DNA of 64,000 nucleotides from Micromonospora pisi (GTDB lineage: Bacteria; Actinomycetota; Actinomycetes; Mycobacteriales; Micromonosporaceae): assembly GCF_003633685.1 (NCBI RefSeq), contig NZ_RBKT01000001.1:8246001-8310000 (forward strand), read 5' to 3'. A model generated the notes under the pieces. That model did not search any database and was not told where the DNA came from. It saw only the letters and a list, made by a program, of their open reading frames with translations. The stretch's first letter is position 1; each line of letters begins with the position of its first letter. A program made the position numbers and the translations under genes. Positions 55,070-61,378 of the stretch are shown piece after piece.

Positions 55070-55650
55070 GCCGCCAGCCCCTCATCGACTCGAACCGCGC
55101 GCATCGGACCGGTGTGATCCGGGTCAGCAGCCCACCGAGACAGATCCCGCCGCCACGCGTCGATTTCCTCGTCCGTCCGCAGCGGCGGCGGCACCGACAC
55201 GGCCTCCAACACCACCGGCGGCGGACGCATCAGCGACCCGGCCGGGGCCGGCACCGACGCGAACGTCCACACCGGGTGCTCCACCGGTTGCTCTGCCGGC
55301 TGCCGGTGCAGGGCACGCGGAGCCGCCTGCGGGCGCATCGGCAACACCAGCCGGACCAAGTCGGCGAACCGCTCCCGGAGAGTCAGCCGCCGAGCGTGCC
55401 GCGCCACGTCGTTGCCGGACCGGACACGCCACGCGGTCGTCGAGCTTTCCGCCGCCCACTGGTCGGCCAGCTCCCGGGCCGGCTTCAATACCGGCCCGAA
55501 CCTGTCGTCGTCCTCCCGGTGAGCCCGCCGATACTCCTTGGCCTGGTCGATGGTGGCCCAGACCGCGAACCCGATCACCGCGAACAAGAACGCGAACACC
55601 ACACCGGTAGCCCAAGCGTCACCCGCCGGTGGCGCCGCGAACGCCCTCAC
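55066..55650 (-). CDS. Membrane-anchored protein
   Basis: The 194-residue product from GTG 55650 has an N-terminal helix (WATGVVFAFLFAVIGFAVWA) and a soluble part of about 150 residues with helices (KEYRRAHREDDDRFGPVLK; LTLRERFADLVRLVL) and a Pro-rich stretch. Its size makes it the main soluble domain of the membrane cluster. The function is unknown. Confidence 0.6.
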   Translation of the reverse strand: MRAFAAPPAGDAWATGVVFAFLFAVIGFAVWATIDQAKEYRRAHREDDDRFGPVLKPARELADQWAAESSTTAWRVRSGNDVARHARRLTLRERFADLVRLVLPMRPQAAPRALHRQPAEQPVEHPVWTFASVPAPAGSLMRPPPVVLEAVSVPPPLRTDEEIDAWRRDLSRWAADPDHTGPMRAVRVDEGLAA

Positions 55651-55802
55651 TTGTTGCCCCCGCGGCGTGACGTGCGGACCGCGACGACAACCAGCACCAG
55701 CACCACGACCAGGACCACGGCCGTGCACACACCGAACCCGGTGGACGCCCACCAATCGGTGCTCTGCTCCCACTCCACGGTGTTCGGGTCGCCGAGGATC
55801 AC
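55647..55802 (-). CDS. 51-residue membrane protein
   Basis: GTG 55802 overlaps the previous stop; an in-frame ATG far upstream would overlap by more than 100 bases and is not favoured. The product is nearly one membrane helix (GFGVCTAVVLVVVLVLVVVA) with a basic end (RTSRRGGNK). Confidence 0.6.
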   Translation of the reverse strand: MILGDPNTVEWEQSTDWWASTGFGVCTAVVLVVVLVLVVVAVRTSRRGGNK

Positions 55803-55993
55803 AGCGTCATCTCCACCGGGAGCCCGGGGATCTCCGGGTGGCGGCGCGGCACCGAGTTCACCGGCCACGTGTTCCGTGCCCGCCACGGCTCGATCGGGTT
55901 GATCCATTCGGCGGGCGGGTCGTCAAGGTTGACCAGGACCGGCATCACCCGGCGACGGGGTTGCGCCGGCCATTCACGCGAGTTCAGAGACAC
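55799..55993 (-). CDS. 64-residue Pro/Trp-rich protein
   Basis: From GTG 55993, with an AAGGGA site. The product (SREWPAQPRRRVMPVLVNLDDPPAEWINPIEPWRAR) has no membrane helix and many Pro and Trp residues. It sits within the membrane-protein run, with a 20-base overlap with the gene upstream. The function is unknown. Confidence 0.5.
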   Translation of the reverse strand: MSLNSREWPAQPRRRVMPVLVNLDDPPAEWINPIEPWRARNTWPVNSVPRRHPEIPGLPVEMTL

Positions 55994-56297
55994 GGGGGTT
56001 CCCTTCCGGGGAGGTGCGGGCGCGCGGGATGTCCACGCGCGCCCGGTAGGGGTCGTTGCAAAAGAGGGGGTGGGCGGCGTCGTGCCGGTGCTGGGCCTCG
56101 TGCACGTTGGCCAACTGCCGCTCGGCACGCCGGAGCTGAAGTTCAAGCGGCGCGGTCGCGGCCTTCACCGCGGCGGCGACCGTCATGGCGTCGGCGCGCA
56201 CCACCGACAGCCGCCCGAAGACGAACGCGACTCCGGCGGTGAAGACCAGCACCGGCAGGGTCGCGAGGACCACGACCAGGACCACGCGGCCCGTCAC
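55974..56297 (-). CDS. Membrane-anchored helical protein
   Basis: The 107-residue product from GTG 56297 has one membrane helix (VVLVVVLATLPVLVFTAGVA) and then a charged helix (AAAVKAATAPLELQLRRAERQLANVHEAQ). A late 'HPLFCNDPYRARVDIPRAR' follows. The helix pattern suggests oligomers at the membrane. Confidence 0.6.
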   Translation of the reverse strand: MTGRVVLVVVLATLPVLVFTAGVAFVFGRLSVVRADAMTVAAAVKAATAPLELQLRRAERQLANVHEAQHRHDAAHPLFCNDPYRARVDIPRARTSPEGNPRVSELA

Positions 56298-56533
56298 CGG
56301 GCACCTGCTGCGGCCATGGCCCGGCTGCGCGGAGCCGACCGGTTCGGGTGGGTGCCCTTGCCACAAGCGCACGGCTCGTGCCGGTCAGGCTTGGCGGCCT
56401 CCGGCCTGTTCTGGCTGCGGAGGATGTCCAGGGTGTGCAAGGTATCCAAGGTGTGCACCGGCACGACACCGTCGCACCGGTCGCACAACCCGAGGAGACA
56501 GAGGAGGCAGACCCACGCGTCGGTCGGGCACAT
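56294..56533 (-). CDS. Small Cys-rich protein
   Basis: The ATG at 56533 (TGATG overlap) gives 79 residues with many Cys: 'MCPTDAWVCLLCLLGLCDRCDG' is close to a zinc-binding start, and a later 'HEPCACGKGTHPNR' forms a second knuckle. The function is unknown. Confidence 0.55.
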   Translation of the reverse strand: MCPTDAWVCLLCLLGLCDRCDGVVPVHTLDTLHTLDILRSQNRPEAAKPDRHEPCACGKGTHPNRSAPRSRAMAAAGAR

Positions 56534-56643
56534 CAGCCGAGCACCGCCCACAGCAGGGCCACCAAAGCGGCGACGAGCATCACGATGGGCTGCACACACC
56601 CGGCGCCCCGGGACTTCTCCGACGGCGTCTCCGGGCGCATCAT
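56533..56643 (-). CDS. 36-residue membrane peptide
   Basis: A short gene between the overlapping stop (ATGA) of the preceding gene and the start (TGATG) of the next. The product is a polar head (MRPETPSEKSRGAGC) and one membrane helix (PIVMLVAALVALLWAVLG). Coupling at both ends supports it. Confidence 0.5.
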   Translation of the reverse strand: MMRPETPSEKSRGAGCVQPIVMLVAALVALLWAVLG

Positions 56644-56861
56644 CGGAGCACCACCGGGAGGGAGGCGAGGGCGACCGCAGCGAGGCAGAGCAGGATGGTC
56701 AGGGCGAACCAGACCGGCCCCTTGCCGACCTCATGCCACCACGACGGCTCGGTGGTCCCGTGCGCGTCGGACGGCGCCTCGGCCGTGATCGGCTCAACCG
56801 GAGCCTTCGTGCCGCCGACCGGGGCCCGCAGCGCCCGGAGCTTCGTGTACGCCGGGCTCAT
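56640..56861 (-). CDS. Small membrane protein (C-terminal anchor)
   Basis: From ATG 56861, 73 residues with a basic N terminus, an acidic middle and a C-terminal helix 'GPVWFALTILLCLAAVALASL'. It overlaps the cytosine methyltransferase stop by four bases. Confidence 0.6.
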   Translation of the reverse strand: MSPAYTKLRALRAPVGGTKAPVEPITAEAPSDAHGTTEPSWWHEVGKGPVWFALTILLCLAAVALASLPVVLR

Positions 56862-58801
56862 GCCGACACCTCGCCGTGTAGCGCAGCCCGCAACCGCGAA
56901 CCGATCCACTCGCCAACCTGCGGCGAAACGGCGTTCCCGAACCCGTCCGTTTGGTCCCGAGCGGAACCCCACACCGTGAAGCTGCCCTGGTAGCCGGGGA
57001 AGTCGACATCGAACCCGCACCCGCGACCGATCTCGTGCGGGCCAAGCATGCGGAAATAGCAGTCCTCCAACGCCAGGCCAGCAAGCGCGGCCCGCCATGC
57101 GGCGGTCACGTTCGAGGGGGACTGGTTCTGCTCGTACCAGCCGGAGAACAACACCGCCTGGCTGGCGGCCGACGCGACGACCGTTCCGAGCGGATCATTG
57201 ACCGGGTGGGCGCGGTACTGTGCCTCATCTAGCGCACCGTTGTTCTTGATGGTCCCGGCCGCAGTCAGTAGACCGGGGACCTGCTCGGACGTCACGGTCG
57301 GCATCGGCTCGGCGCCCACGGTCGGCACGGTGTGCTTGCGGAACGGCACGATCCCTGCGGACAGCAGGCCGAGGGTTTCCGAGCCCGCCTGCGTCGGCAG
57401 CGGCTCATCCATACCGCGCGGGATGCCCTGGTAGTTGTTGACCGCGGCGAGCAGCACCGCCTTCTCGTGGGTCGAGGTCACCGTGTCCATCGGCCGACTG
57501 AGGTGCTGGCCGTCCCCGTTGTGCCGGTGGGCGGCGAACACCTGGCCCGTGAGCGCGACCGGCGGCGCGAGTAGGCCGGTCGTGGCGGTCGCGGTCTGCG
57601 TCCACAGCGGCTGGCCCAGGTCGCGGGTCCGGCACTCAGACCCGGGGCGCTCGAACGTGTTCCCGGCGGCGACCATAATCGCGCCGGTGGACAGCAGCGC
57701 GGTCTCCTGCTGGCTGGTCTGGGTGGACATCGGCTGCCACGGGTGCCGCTCCGCACCACGCACCGCCTTGGCGGGCATGAGGATCGCGGGAAACTCCGCA
57801 AACCGCTGCCGGCAACGCTCGGCACGGGCCAGCGTTGCAGCCGCGAGCGGCCCCGTCGTGCCATCCCTGTGCTTCTTGACCGGCTTGTCGCCGATGCGAG
57901 TGCCGAGGTTGCTGAGATCAAGCGCGTCGAGCGAAGGGCTCATCGGCGGGACGACCTCGCCGCGGCAGCGTGGGCACCGATAGTTGTACTGCTGGCCGTA
58001 GCGCACCAACCCGGTGGGCGGGATGCCGGTCTTCCATGACCACACCGCGGGGACGATCTCGCTGCACCGGCCACACCACGACGCCGGTCGGTGCTCCAGG
58101 TCGGGAGCGGGCAGGTTCTTCTTCCAGAACGCGCCGTAGTACCGGTCCCGCGACTGCGACACCCCGAAGAACTGGGAGTTCAGGTACAGCGCCTGGTGCC
58201 GGTAGTCCAGGTTCTCGAACTGCTTGAGCCACCACCGGTACGTCGATCCGTCGCCGATCTTCGGCCGCCCGGGGATGGCGGGCCCCCACGATGTCAGCTC
58301 GGTCGTGCACTCGACGAGGATCATGCGTGGGTGGTGCTGGGCGGCGTAGTGCAGCACGCAGTTCGCGGTCGCCCGGTCCCGTTCGCTGCGCGTCACCCGC
58401 GCGTCGAAGTCCGGGTCATCCAGGTCGAACAGGCTCATCCGCTGCGCGTACGCCTTCTGCGTGTTCGCGCCTGAGTGATTGGTACAACTCACGCCGGCCA
58501 CGAGGATGTCTGCGGCCGGGAGGTCGCGGGCCGAGTGGTAGTCGGACGACTCGCGGTCGACCAGGTCGGCGATCCAGTGCTCGGCGTGCGGGTGGTTGGC
58601 CTCGTGGACCTTGACCTTGTAGGCGTTGTGGTTCGCCGCCATGATCGTCGTGAATCCGGCCGCCTCGATGCCACGGGTCAGGCCGCCGAACCCGGAGAAC
58701 AGGTCGACCGCCACCAGGTCATCGTGGGCAAACCGGCGACGGCGAGCGGCGGGCCGGTGCTCTGCGACGCGCCGAGTGTCCCGACGCTTCGTGGTGGACA
58801 T
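56858..58801 (-). CDS. Large C5-cytosine DNA methyltransferase with SC in place of PC
   Basis: The 647-residue protein from ATG 58801 has motif I at residues 31-42 (AVDLFSGFGGLT), motif IV as 'VAGVSCTNHSG' with the catalytic Cys at 106, motif VI as 'VECTTE', motif VIII 'QSRDRYYGAFW' and motif X 'GFGNAVSPQVGEWIG'. Canonical enzymes have PC in motif IV and ENV in motif VI, so two active-site blocks are altered. A zinc ribbon (CGRCSEI ... CPRCRGE) and several 'TVT' repeat units fill the long target-recognition region. It may protect phage DNA or add a non-methyl group. Confidence 0.85.
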   Translation of the reverse strand: MSTTKRRDTRRVAEHRPAARRRRFAHDDLVAVDLFSGFGGLTRGIEAAGFTTIMAANHNAYKVKVHEANHPHAEHWIADLVDRESSDYHSARDLPAADILVAGVSCTNHSGANTQKAYAQRMSLFDLDDPDFDARVTRSERDRATANCVLHYAAQHHPRMILVECTTELTSWGPAIPGRPKIGDGSTYRWWLKQFENLDYRHQALYLNSQFFGVSQSRDRYYGAFWKKNLPAPDLEHRPASWCGRCSEIVPAVWSWKTGIPPTGLVRYGQQYNYRCPRCRGEVVPPMSPSLDALDLSNLGTRIGDKPVKKHRDGTTGPLAAATLARAERCRQRFAEFPAILMPAKAVRGAERHPWQPMSTQTSQQETALLSTGAIMVAAGNTFERPGSECRTRDLGQPLWTQTATATTGLLAPPVALTGQVFAAHRHNGDGQHLSRPMDTVTSTHEKAVLLAAVNNYQGIPRGMDEPLPTQAGSETLGLLSAGIVPFRKHTVPTVGAEPMPTVTSEQVPGLLTAAGTIKNNGALDEAQYRAHPVNDPLGTVVASAASQAVLFSGWYEQNQSPSNVTAAWRAALAGLALEDCYFRMLGPHEIGRGCGFDVDFPGYQGSFTVWGSARDQTDGFGNAVSPQVGEWIGSRLRAALHGEVSA

Positions 58802-59013
58802 CAGGCGGCCTCGCGCAGCAGGGTTGCCTCACGGCCGGCGTACGCCCGCCGGTGCTCGAACGCCTCCGGGCATCCGGTGATGCCGCACTCCGGGCACGGC
58901 ACCGACGGGCAGATGATGCAGTCGGCCTGCGCAACGGGGTGGACTCCGCGGTGAACCTGCGGGTCGGCGGCCAGGTCAACGACCAGGCCGGTGTGCTGTA
59001 CGGTGTCGGTCAA
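58801..59013 (-). CDS. Small zinc-binding protein (TTG start)
   Basis: TTG 59013 is the only plausible start and follows GGGAG. The 70-residue product has 'CIICPSVPCPECGITGCPEAFEHRR', a compact five-Cys cluster with a His. It overlaps the methyltransferase start (TGATG), so it may be its partner or regulator. Confidence 0.55.
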   Translation of the reverse strand: MTDTVQHTGLVVDLAADPQVHRGVHPVAQADCIICPSVPCPECGITGCPEAFEHRRAYAGREATLLREAA

Positions 59014-59085
59014 TCGGACCAGCTCCCTCGTGGTGGTGGTCTGGAGCCCTCGGCGGGTCAGGACCGCCTGCGGGCACGGGTAAGG

Positions 59086-59113
59086 GGGCGGGCGCCTGGC
59101 AGGGCGCCCGCCC
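59086..59113 (-). terminator. Hairpin after the DGQHR gene
   Basis: A perfect 11-base-pair stem (GGGCGGGCGCC with its complement, loop of six) lies six bases beyond the stop at 59119. On the minus strand no T-run follows; on the plus strand TTT does. It probably gives partial termination. Confidence 0.5.
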
Positions 59114-59118
59114 TTTCG

Positions 59119-60051
59119 TCACTTCGGGGTGGGGATGTTCTGCGGGGTCCACCCGCCGGGAGGGGCCTGGAGCTTGGTGGGCTTCGACCCCTTGCGGAAG
59201 TGGTTCCACGCGCTGATCACGTACGGCCAGGCGTCGTCGCCGGGCATGTTCCGTTTGCCGGCCTGCCCGGCCCGGAGCCGCTGGTAAAGCACCTGTGCCG
59301 GGTCGAATTCGGACAAGTTGATGTTCTTGATGAGCTGGTCGACGAAGAACACCTCGGCGTACGCGGTCGCGGTGCCGCCGTCCAACTGGGAACACAGGTG
59401 GTACGCCGCGCCGATCACCGCCGGCACGATCGGGACCTTCCGGTTCATCGCCAGGCTGGCGACGTCCACCGCCCGACCCAAGGAGGGGTTGGCGTCGATG
59501 TACTCGTTGATCTCGGAGTCGGTGATCGCGTTCGCTCCACCGGCCCTGAACAACCCCCGCTGCACCCGCAAGACCCGGGTGGCGATCGCGACCAGGGTGT
59601 TCGCGTTGGCCTCGTCGCGGCTGTCGGCGATCGACCGTTTCGCACCCCGGTCGATGGTCTTCTTGGCCTTCGGGATGATGCCCCGGATGATCGTGTACAG
59701 GGCCGGCCGGCCGGTCTGCTTGATCGCCGTCAGCCGGTGTTGCCCGTTGCCCAGCACCTCGTTCGGAAGCAGTTCGTCGAGGGAGAGGCGGTCCAGCGTC
59801 GACCAGGCCGGGGTTCCGTCGTCCTCGGGCATGTAGAAGAAACCGATGCTGGAGTCGTTGAACAGCCAGTGGCCGGCGTTCATGTCCCGCTCGTACGTTT
59901 CGATCCGGCCCGGCTTGAACTTCCGGTTCCAGTCGTTGTGGTCGGCCAACCACTTGTCGGCGTGCGCGGGGGTAACGATGAGCAGCCCGACCTTCGGCAT
60001 GACCAACTGGCCGGGGGCGACGGCTTGGATGTCCGCCTGGGTGAGTGTCAC
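59119..60051 (-). CDS. DGQHR/ParB-like protein
   Basis: The GTG at 60051 follows TAGGAG and gives 310 residues. The core block 'LLPNEVLGNGQHRLTAIKQTGRPALYTIIRG' is the (D/N)GQHR motif of ParB-nuclease-like proteins found in phages and DNA-modification clusters. The rest is helical (VAIATRVLRVQRGLF, AEVFFVDQLIKNINL). It may be a nuclease or a nucleotide-dependent DNA-binding protein; related motifs occur in Dnd-type modification systems. Confidence 0.75.
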   Translation of the reverse strand: MTLTQADIQAVAPGQLVMPKVGLLIVTPAHADKWLADHNDWNRKFKPGRIETYERDMNAGHWLFNDSSIGFFYMPEDDGTPAWSTLDRLSLDELLPNEVLGNGQHRLTAIKQTGRPALYTIIRGIIPKAKKTIDRGAKRSIADSRDEANANTLVAIATRVLRVQRGLFRAGGANAITDSEINEYIDANPSLGRAVDVASLAMNRKVPIVPAVIGAAYHLCSQLDGGTATAYAEVFFVDQLIKNINLSEFDPAQVLYQRLRAGQAGKRNMPGDDAWPYVISAWNHFRKGSKPTKLQAPPGGWTPQNIPTPK

Positions 60052-60169
60052 GTAGACTCCTACTCGGATTTCGTTGCAGGACGGTCGGCCCGGCTGGGCT
60101 CGACCGGGGAGTGGGTCACACCGGTGACGGGTGTGGCCCGCTCTGCGTTTCGGGGTGTTCCGGTCGGCT

Positions 60170-60206
60170 GGGGTGCCGGCAGTCCCCCTCGGTCTGCCGG
60201 CACCCC
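60170..60206 (-). terminator. Hairpin after the Cro-like operon
   Basis: A perfect 13-base-pair stem (GGGGTGCCGGCAG with its complement, loop of 11) starts 30 bases after the stop at 60236. It lies in a 184-base gap that otherwise holds only the leader of the next gene. It is likely a terminator of the first leftward operon. Confidence 0.65.
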
Positions 60207-60235
60207 AACGGGCTCCCCAGGTGCGAAGTCGGTGA

Positions 60236-60445
60236 TCACGCGGCGGCCTGTCGGGGCTCGGCCGGTTCGGCAATGGCGGTCGGCGCGTTGAGCGCCCGGA
60301 CCTCGGCGCCGGGTTCCGCGTTGTAGGTGTCGCTGTCGGCGCCGATGAGGGACCGGAGCCGGTCCATGACGGCGGTCGACAGCGGCGGGGCGCCGGTGAC
60401 AGCGGCCTGCACGTACCAGTCCTGGGTGCGCTTGTCAGTGGCCAT
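60236..60445 (-). CDS. 69-residue early protein
   Basis: From ATG 60445, overlapping the Cro-like gene by 11 bases. The product has 'TQDWYVQAAVTGAPPLSTAVMDRLRSLI' and an Ala/Glu/Pro-rich tail. It is the second gene of the leftward early operon, a position where phage excision or directionality factors are sometimes found, but no such fold is evident. Confidence 0.6.
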   Translation of the reverse strand: MATDKRTQDWYVQAAVTGAPPLSTAVMDRLRSLIGADSDTYNAEPGAEVRALNAPTAIAEPAEPRQAAA

Positions 60446-60719
60446 TGGGGGCCTCGTCGGTGACGGGTTCGCAGGTGTCGGCGAGTGGCCAGCCGATCCA
60501 GGTGGCGAAGCCCTGGCAGATGAGGCGGCCGGTGGGGCTGCTGGTGCCGGCGAGCATGCGGTAGAAGGTCGAGCGGGAGAGGCCCATGGCCGTCCAGACC
60601 GCTGCGTCGTTGGCGAGCCCGTGTTTGGTCTTGGCGTGTTCGACTGCGGCCCGGGTGAGCCGGTAGCGCCCGGTGGTGTCGGCGATGACCCCTGGCGCTG
60701 CGATCAGGGTGTCAGTCAT
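60435..60719 (-). CDS. Cro-like helix-turn-helix protein
   Basis: The 94-residue product from ATG 60719 has 'GRYRLTRAAVEHAKTKHGLANDAAVWTAMGLSRSTFYRMLAGTSSPTGRLICQGFATWIG', a helix-turn-helix of the Cro/cI type. Two further in-frame ATGs lie at 60728 and 60731. No ribosome site is seen, and operator O1 covers the start codon, so the message may be leaderless. It faces the repressor gene and should begin lytic growth. Confidence 0.75.
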   Translation of the reverse strand: MTDTLIAAPGVIADTTGRYRLTRAAVEHAKTKHGLANDAAVWTAMGLSRSTFYRMLAGTSSPTGRLICQGFATWIGWPLADTCEPVTDEAPNGH

Positions 60720-60726
60720 GACACCC
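60707..60726. promoter_or_regulatory. Operator O1 (perfect dyad)
   Basis: GGGTGTCA-GTCA-TGACACCC is a perfect inverted repeat with 8-base arms. It overlaps the ATG of the Cro-like gene, so a bound protein should block leftward transcription or translation start. Confidence 0.8.
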
Positions 60727-60736
60727 ATCATGCAGG

Positions 60737-60752
60737 GTGTCAGTGCTGATAC
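60737..60752. promoter_or_regulatory. Operator O2
   Basis: GTGTCA-GTGC-TGATAC matches the operator with one mismatch. Its centre is 28 bases from that of O1, and it lies between possible -35 (TTGCGT) and -10 (CATGAT) elements of the leftward promoter. Confidence 0.7.
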
Positions 60753-60774
60753 GCAAGCCCCGACACGCCGAGAT

Positions 60775-60802
60775 TTGAAAGTGAGGCTTATCTATGTATA
60801 GT
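60775..60802 (+). promoter_or_regulatory. Repressor promoter (TTGAAA-16-TATAGT)
   Basis: TTGAAA at 60775-60780 and TATAGT at 60797-60802 are separated by 16 bases in an AT-rich stretch. Transcription would start at about 60809 and read toward the repressor gene. Confidence 0.65.
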
Positions 60803-60843
60803 GACTACGGTCTGTCCTGATTAGCTCGCAGAAGGTGGTATTC

Positions 60844-61374
60844 ATGTACCGTGACACGGGGGTGTCAGGACTGACACGTGTCAAAGATGACACCCCAGGG
60901 ATGCCCGAATGGCCCTATCCTCACCGCATGCCGATCGACCCATCAGCCGCAACCGCGCTCGCTGATGCCATCAAAACCGCACGAAAACGCCACAAATGGA
61001 CACAGGAAGTCCTCGTGGAGAAGGTCGGCGCAGACGTCGTAAGCCTGCCCACCATCAAACGCTGGGAAAACGGCAAAATCGGCAGCCCTGAGGCAGACAA
61101 ACTCCGCGCCGTCTTTCGCGTGCTCGGCCTCAGCGTCCTCGAAATCCCCGTACTCCTCGGCCTCGTCACCCGCGAGGAGATGGACCTACCCCCCGAGCCC
61201 GTACGGCAGTTCACCGCCCAAACGGAAGAACTCATCGCACTCGTCGAACAAGGGGACATGTCCGACGAGGAGATCGGGGCCTTGGTCGAACTCCTCCGGA
61301 AGCGCACGGCGAAGCCGTCGGCGAAGAAGGCCAACCCCGCCACGAAGCCAGCACCACGGCGGCAAGCCGGCTAA
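60844..61374 (+). CDS. Immunity repressor (XRE family)
   Basis: This is the only rightward phage gene. ATG 60844 follows AAGGTGG and gives 176 residues; ATG 60901 or 60928 would move operators O3 and O4 out of the coding region but lack good ribosome sites. The helix-turn-helix is 'ALADAIKTARKRHKWTQEVLVEKVGADVVSLPTIKRWENGK', and the C terminus is helical and basic. There is no peptidase domain, so induction cannot be by LexA-like self-cleavage. It probably binds the four GTGTCA-N4-TGACAC sites next to it. Confidence 0.8.
   Translation: MYRDTGVSGLTRVKDDTPGMPEWPYPHRMPIDPSAATALADAIKTARKRHKWTQEVLVEKVGADVVSLPTIKRWENGKIGSPEADKLRAVFRVLGLSVLEIPVLLGLVTREEMDLPPEPVRQFTAQTEELIALVEQGDMSDEEIGALVELLRKRTAKPSAKKANPATKPAPRRQAG
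60862..60877. promoter_or_regulatory. Operator O3
   Basis: GTGTCA-GGAC-TGACAC is a perfect copy of the operator arms. It lies at the start of the repressor gene and directly abuts O4; an outward-facing half-site (TGACAC at 60852-60857) lies just before it. Confidence 0.75.
60878..60893. promoter_or_regulatory. Operator O4
   Basis: GTGTCA-AAGA-TGACAC follows O3 with no gap, giving a 16-base period that would place two dimers about one and a half turns apart. It fits autoregulation of the repressor. Confidence 0.75.
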
Positions 61375-61378
61375 CACC

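Noticed and set aside
60435-61374. Toxin-antitoxin pair formed by the two facing helix-turn-helix genes
   Set aside because: Divergent arrangement, shared operators and position beside the integrase fit a phage immunity switch better.
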